Below, in pieces: positions 8,435-11,758 of a stretch of DNA of 11,758 nucleotides (position 1 is its first letter; each line of letters begins with the position of its first letter). A model generated the notes under the pieces. That model saw nothing but the letters and a program-made list of their open reading frames with translations. It did not search any database and was not told the DNA's origin. Location: NCBI GenBank assembly GCA_046349875.1, contig JAXMBN010000073.1:1-11758 (forward strand), read 5' to 3'. The stretch comes from JAXMBN01 sp046349875. Its GTDB lineage: Bacteria; Planctomycetota; Planctomycetia; Pirellulales; Pirellulaceae. Made by a program: the position numbers and the translations under genes.

Positions 8435-8532
8435 CCTCTACCAGTACCTATGGCTATCGTCTATCCCACTTGTATCATCGAAGTCGTATTCGTGAAACAA
8501 CGCGACGACATGGGCACACTATCATCCACTTC

Positions 8533-8544
8533 GCTAAATTTAGC
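8533..8544. repeat. Perfect 12-bp palindrome at the CheY-like stop codon
   Basis: GCTAAATTTAGC is its own reverse complement and overlaps the minus-strand TAA of the CheY-like gene (8542-8540). It could be chance, or a small operator or hairpin core in the CheY-CheX intergenic space (8435-8539), which otherwise shows nothing recognisable. Confidence 0.3.
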
Positions 8545-8896
8545 AAGCAAACGTGCGTCCCGATTCTATTAGAAGATCGTCGGTTGTGAAAGGCTTGGTC
8601 AAGAAGTCATTCACACCCGCTTCATACGCAGTGGCAACAGCATCACGTTGTTCCACGGTGGTGATCGGCATGATGGGGATATCCGATTCGCTACCGCGAA
8701 CATCTTGAATTAACTCAAGGCCGTCTTTTCTGGCATGTTCCAGTCGGTCAAGATGAGATCGAAGCAATCGGTTCGAAAGATCGAAACGCCCGGCTCCATC
8801 ACATGCTTCGACGATATCTGTAATATCGATCGCCTCAAGCGAACGAATGATCATCTTTCGCATGACGCCAGAATCATCGGCCACCAAAACGCGCAT
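8540..8896 (-). CDS. CheY-like response regulator receiver domain, phospho-acceptor segment out of frame
   Basis: Single-domain receiver that is normally phosphorylated on Asp and acts as a diffusible signal. The start is ATG 8896, with GGAG six bases upstream; a TTG at 8908 would add four residues. The N-terminus VLVADDSGVMRKMI has the acidic pair, and the C-terminal half has DGLELIQDVRG, ITT, and the conserved Lys in NDFLTKPF. Between DGAGRFDL and DGLEL the given frame reads an unfamiliar Arg/Leu/His-rich stretch with no phospho-Asp motif. Adding one T at 8778-8776, one T at 8763-8762 and one A at 8729-8726 gives FEPIAFDLILTDWNMPEK. That restores the DWNMP phospho-acceptor, and the DG-to-DW spacing (17 residues) equals that of E. 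coli CheY. The three losses cancel, so the frame stays open and hides the damage. It is followed by the CheX-like gene. It could be annotated as intact, but as written it cannot be phosphorylated normally. Confidence 0.9.
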   Translation of the reverse strand: MRVLVADDSGVMRKMIIRSLEAIDITDIVEACDGAGRFDLSNRLLRSHLDRLEHARKDGLELIQDVRGSESDIPIMPITTVEQRDAVATAYEAGVNDFLTKPFTTDDLLIESGRTFAC

Positions 8897-8941
8897 AGCA
8901 CTCTCCAAACATTCTTGGGGAACGGGACTTTCATTTCTCAG

Positions 8942-9173
8942 TTTTGGGGCTGACTAAACATAGATTTGCCCCAGTGTCCGTCCGTCGATGCTCTACAAAA
9001 TCTCAACTTTTGGGGGTATCTGCTTCTGGTAGAGATTTTGGGGATTTCCGGATATTGCCGTGAGAACACAATTTGCCGATTATGGCGCACATCGGCCCTT
9101 CCAGCTGGAAAGACACCTAAAGGGTCTTCATGTACCTGAAAGCTGCGGCGAGATAAGGAACAGAGATTTTGGG
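8942..9173 (+). repeat. Four TTTTGGG(G) motifs in the divergent region between the CheY-like and kinase genes
   Basis: The 306-bp gap between the CheY-like start (8896) and the likely kinase start (9203) has no convincing gene. TTTTGGGG occurs at 8942-8949, 9008-9015 and 9036-9043, and TTTTGGG at 9167-9173. The last two sit in identical 12-mers AGAGATTTTGGG (9031-9042 and 9162-9173). All are in the same orientation. They could be binding sites for a regulator of either divergent gene. Nothing else recognisable was seen in the gap. Confidence 0.45.
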
Positions 9174-11466
9174 AACATCTCCAGGCATTGGATGTCTGAT
9201 AAATGACCTCGGTGGCACCGGCAATGGACTCAGATACGGATGGTTGGATGAGCAACGATTTTACTCAGCGGCAAACCGTCGATATCGGTCATGGCCAAAG
9301 AGCCAGTTTGCGCCGCGATTCAGCCCTGCTGGAAGTCCGGCTATTATCGCCCGAGAGTTCCTTAAGCCGAAGACGCCGGTCAGTGCGGTCAGCCAGCACT
9401 TCCCACCGGCTGGCTGGATGCGCCAGTCAAACCCAATCAGCCGCGGCGGAGTTATCGACCGGTTCGCGTTGCTGGCTCGAGAAGTAAAGCACTTGGTGAG
9501 CATGGCTGCGAACCGCTTTATCGTCCAAGTGCTCGAGGTGGGCTGGGATGCCGAGCCACCGTATTACGTGATGGAGTACTTGGAAAATGGTTCGCTGGAC
9601 GATCTCATCCGCGACCGAGGAACCCTTCCGGTGGCGCAGGCCGCCGAGCTCTTCGCCGACCTAGCGCTCGGCCTGAATCATTCCCATGGAAAAGGTGTTC
9701 TGCACTGCGACTTGAAGCCAGCAAACGTTTTGCTCGATCAAGATCTTCGCCCACGTTTGGCCGATTTCGGGCAAAGCCGCATGTCCCACGAACAAACGCC
9801 TTCCTTAGGCACGCTGTTTTTCATGGCGCCCGAACAAGCAGACCTCAATGCGGTTCCCGATGCCCGATGGGACGTCTACGCGCTTGGGGCAATTTTGTTC
9901 TGTATGGTGTGTGGCTATCCTCCTTATCGAACGCCCCAAATGGTCAACACACTGGACACCGCAGCCAGTTTGCCCGATCGACTGAAACGCTATCGTGAAG
10001 CGATCTATCGTTCATCGATTCCGAAACAACATTATCGCGTCCGCGGAATGGATCGCGAGTTGGCCACGATCATCGATCGCTGCTTGGCCAAGAATCCCGA
10101 TGAACGATTGGCGAACGTCCAACAGGTGCTGGAAGCCCTCGAGCATCGGCAGGTGGCACGGAGTCGTCGACCATTGATGTTGCTCGGGATTGTCGGTCCC
10201 TTGCTGCTCTTATCGGTGATGGGCTTTTTCTCATGGCGTGGACTCAGCTTGGCTCAAACCGAGACTGAAGAAAAGCTGGAAGAATGGTCTCTTCGAAGCA
10301 ATGAATTTGCAGCTAAATTTGCAGCTCGAACGCTAGAAACAGAATTCGCCGGGATCTTCCAGATCCTAGGTCAAGAATCGAATCGCACTGCCTTTCGGGA
10401 TCGTTGGACCGATTTTCTAAAGGAAGCGGGTCCAGATCTATTGGGATCGTTGGCTCAAGAACACGCTGCTGAATCGAATATCGATAAACTTCGCAATCTG
10501 CCCTCGCGAGTGGAACTGCAGAGCTATATCGAGTCTCGATTTGAACGGTTGATGTCCGAACATGGCAACAACCCGCAAGCGATGCGTTATAGCAGTATGT
10601 TTCTGGTCGATAACAAAGGAACCAACATCGCGATCACCATCAATGATTCGATGGATGAAAATCCAGTCGGCAAGAATTTCGCCTATCGAACTTACTTCAC
10701 TGGTCTTCATCGCGATCTGTCGCCAAGTGCCGATCGAAGCAACATCCGTCCCATCCCCCATCAATTCGTTAGTCCTCCCTTTATCTCGACGAGCACCGGT
10801 CGCCATAAGATCGCCATCTGCACTCCGATATTTGATGGTGACGATGACGCCGCGAAAGATGTCCAAGGACTCATGGTGCTCACCATCAACCTGGGAGACT
10901 TCGAGAGTCTTACCCGCGATTCCTTGGAGGATGATGAACCACGAAATGCGGAGAGCCGCTTTGCCATTTTGATCGACGGAAACAATGGGCAAATCTTACA
11001 GCACCCATTTCTTCGCAAGCTCGACCGCAACGCTCAGCAACAATTTACCATCGATGAGGACCAATTCTCTAAACTCAAGAAGGACGGGATGATTCACTAT
11101 CGCGATCCAGTCGGTACAAGCGAGTCCGGAAAAGAATACGAAGGGGACTGGATCGCAGCTCTCGCGCGAGTCGACGTAGCCAGCAAACTCGGCGATACCC
11201 CTACCGACGATGATCGGTCACCCACCGACCTTTGGGTGCTCGTCCAAGAAAAAACATCGCTCGTCACGGCCCCCGTCGACGGCCTGGGTCGCAAGCTGTT
11301 GCGAGAAGGTATGATCGCTTTGCTTTCTCTCTTAACCGTGATCTGCGCACTCTGGATTTTCGTTCTCCGAGTGGTAAGACTACCGGATGTTACCAATGTT
11401 TCCAATCGCGGAAGAGTTTCGGGAGATACCGGGGTTGGATCCGAAGTAACGCTCACCGTCGATTGA
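9169..11466 (+). CDS. Transmembrane Ser/Thr protein kinase with extracytoplasmic Cache-like sensor; N-lobe scrambled
   Basis: PknB/Hanks-type kinase. Residue numbers count from the TTG at 9169 that opens the continuous frame. Good kinase homology begins at the alpha-C helix (REVKHL, 104-109) and continues with the hinge YYVMEYLENGSL, catalytic loop HCDLKPAN (179-186; Cys replaces the Arg of HRD, so a non-RD type), DFG (199-201), APE (220-222) and WDVYALG. TM1 is about 335-356, followed by an extracytoplasmic region with Cache-like features (FLVDNKGTNIAI, GKNFAYRTYF, QFVSPPFIS, ICTPIFD; about 375-695), TM2 at about 713-737 and a short cytoplasmic tail. No glycine loop or VAIK lysine is readable in this frame. 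The likelier start is ATG 9203 in another frame (MTSVAPAMDSDTDGW), and a third frame (about 9366-9440) has PTGWLDAPVK, resembling the beta-3 strand. I infer at least two indels between 9203 and 9450. It probably senses a small ligand outside and phosphorylates proteins inside. Confidence 0.9.
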   Translation: MGTSPGIGCLINDLGGTGNGLRYGWLDEQRFYSAANRRYRSWPKSQFAPRFSPAGSPAIIAREFLKPKTPVSAVSQHFPPAGWMRQSNPISRGGVIDRFALLAREVKHLVSMAANRFIVQVLEVGWDAEPPYYVMEYLENGSLDDLIRDRGTLPVAQAAELFADLALGLNHSHGKGVLHCDLKPANVLLDQDLRPRLADFGQSRMSHEQTPSLGTLFFMAPEQADLNAVPDARWDVYALGAILFCMVCGYPPYRTPQMVNTLDTAASLPDRLKRYREAIYRSSIPKQHYRVRGMDRELATIIDRCLAKNPDERLANVQQVLEALEHRQVARSRRPLMLLGIVGPLLLLSVMGFFSWRGLSLAQTETEEKLEEWSLRSNEFAAKFAARTLETEFAGIFQILGQESNRTAFRDRWTDFLKEAGPDLLGSLAQEHAAESNIDKLRNLPSRVELQSYIESRFERLMSEHGNNPQAMRYSSMFLVDNKGTNIAITINDSMDENPVGKNFAYRTYFTGLHRDLSPSADRSNIRPIPHQFVSPPFISTSTGRHKIAICTPIFDGDDDAAKDVQGLMVLTINLGDFESLTRDSLEDDEPRNAESRFAILIDGNNGQILQHPFLRKLDRNAQQQFTIDEDQFSKLKKDGMIHYRDPVGTSESGKEYEGDWIAALARVDVASKLGDTPTDDDRSPTDLWVLVQEKTSLVTAPVDGLGRKLLREGMIALLSLLTVICALWIFVLRVVRLPDVTNVSNRGRVSGDTGVGSEVTLTVD

Positions 11467-11491
11467 CGGATTCGGTTCCGAATGACTAGGA

Positions 11492-11520
11492 TTGGCGACG
11501 CAGGAGAGTCCCGCTATCCT
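11492..11520 (+). promoter_or_regulatory. Sigma70-like promoter candidate for the acyl carrier protein gene
   Basis: TTGGCG (11492-11497) and TATCCT (11515-11520) are 17 bp apart, each 4 of 6 to consensus, placed between the kinase stop and the ACP start with an implied leader of roughly 27 bases. The optimal spacing supports it, but the match is modest. Confidence 0.3.
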
Positions 11521-11553
11521 TTAGGGATGCGAGAAAACCGGAAGAGGTGAATT

Positions 11554-11758
11554 TTGGACGCGATTGAGCAGCAAGTTATCGAGAATCTCAAACGGATTTG
11601 CGGGGGAAGCCCAACTCCCCAAGACAGTCTCGCACTGCTCGGCATCGATTCGGTCGGCATGGCCGAATTAACCTTCGACCTCGAAAAACAGTTCTCCATT
11701 CAAGTCGATGACGGGGTACTCGATATCGAGACCGTCGGAGAACTCGTCGATTATGTGA
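11554..11758 (+). CDS. Acyl carrier protein (phosphopantetheine-binding), 3'-truncated by window edge
   Basis: Small acidic carrier that holds acyl chains on a 4'-phosphopantetheine arm. The start is TTG 11554: the preceding in-frame codon is TGA (11548-11550, one codon removed), and GAAGAGGTGA just upstream (11541-11550) is a strong ribosome binding site. The prosthetic-group Ser is S33 in LLGIDSVGMAEL, the classic D-S-x-x-x-x-E site. The following helix (LTFDLEKQFSIQVDD) and the VGELVDYV C-terminal helix fit the ACP fold. The frame is still open at 11758: the closing TGA-like bases are out of frame, so about 10 or more residues lie outside. The product could serve fatty acid synthesis or a specialised lipid/polyketide set; the downstream neighbours that would decide are outside the window. 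The gene lies 87 bp after the kinase stop. Confidence 0.87.
   Translation, partial: MDAIEQQVIENLKRICGGSPTPQDSLALLGIDSVGMAELTFDLEKQFSIQVDDGVLDIETVGELVDYV

Noticed and set aside
8031..8495. Plus-strand 154-codon open frame opposite the CheX-like gene
   Set aside because: The minus strand carries clear CheX features; the plus frame has none.
8938..9255. Minus-strand open frame of 105 codons upstream of the CheY-like gene
   Set aside because: No family features, crosses the kinase N-terminus and the repeat-bearing intergenic region; judged non-coding.
1..11758. A defence island, biosynthetic cluster or mobile element
   Set aside because: No transposase, integrase, CRISPR, toxin-antitoxin or nuclease genes seen; the ligase at one end and the ACP at the other are 10 kb apart with unrelated genes between them.

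Overview
The window looks like an ordinary chromosomal stretch of a planctomycete, probably of the Pirellulales type. The strongest clue is a 'DUF1559' prepilin-like protein with an FTLVELL helix at its start and an H..MDGSV motif near its end, a family greatly expanded in Planctomycetes. A Ser/Thr kinase fused to a membrane-anchored Cache-type sensor, mid-range GC and many TTG starts fit the same picture. No rRNA, tRNA, CRISPR array, integrase or insertion sequence was seen.

Layout, left to right: the 3' part of a phenylacetate-CoA-ligase-like adenylating enzyme (+, enters from outside the window); a DUF1559 protein (+); a sarcosine-oxidase-like FAD amine oxidase (-, broken in two places); an SDR dehydrogenase (+) divergent from the oxidase; a LOG/TIGR00730 nucleotide phosphoribohydrolase (-) convergent with the SDR; a zinc-ribbon class I methyltransferase (+); an amidohydrolase-2 family metallohydrolase with a signal-like leader (-, broken in its N-terminal part); a CheX-type phosphatase (-, broken); a CheY-type response regulator (-, scrambled around its phosphorylation site); a Ser/Thr kinase with a Cache-like extracytoplasmic sensor (+, N-lobe not readable); and the 5' part of an acyl carrier protein (+, leaves the window).

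The genes do not form one pathway. The only functional group I would argue for is signalling: CheY followed by CheX on the minus strand (receiver plus likely CheY-P phosphatase), divergent from the sensor kinase across a region carrying a repeated TTTTGGGG motif. The amine oxidase and SDR share a 142-bp divergent promoter region and may both serve small-molecule catabolism, but the substrates cannot be read from sequence.

The most notable thing is a set of single-base indels that break otherwise well-conserved proteins: two in the oxidase (about 2823-2882) and a dense run from about 7592 to 9450 hitting the amidohydrolase, CheX, CheY and kinase N-lobe in succession. The genes between and after these patches are clean. 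Several missing bases fall in short homopolymers. This suggests either locally poor sequence or recent loss of four neighbouring genes, and the conserved residues in each correct frame favour the first. I found no convincing undescribed system.
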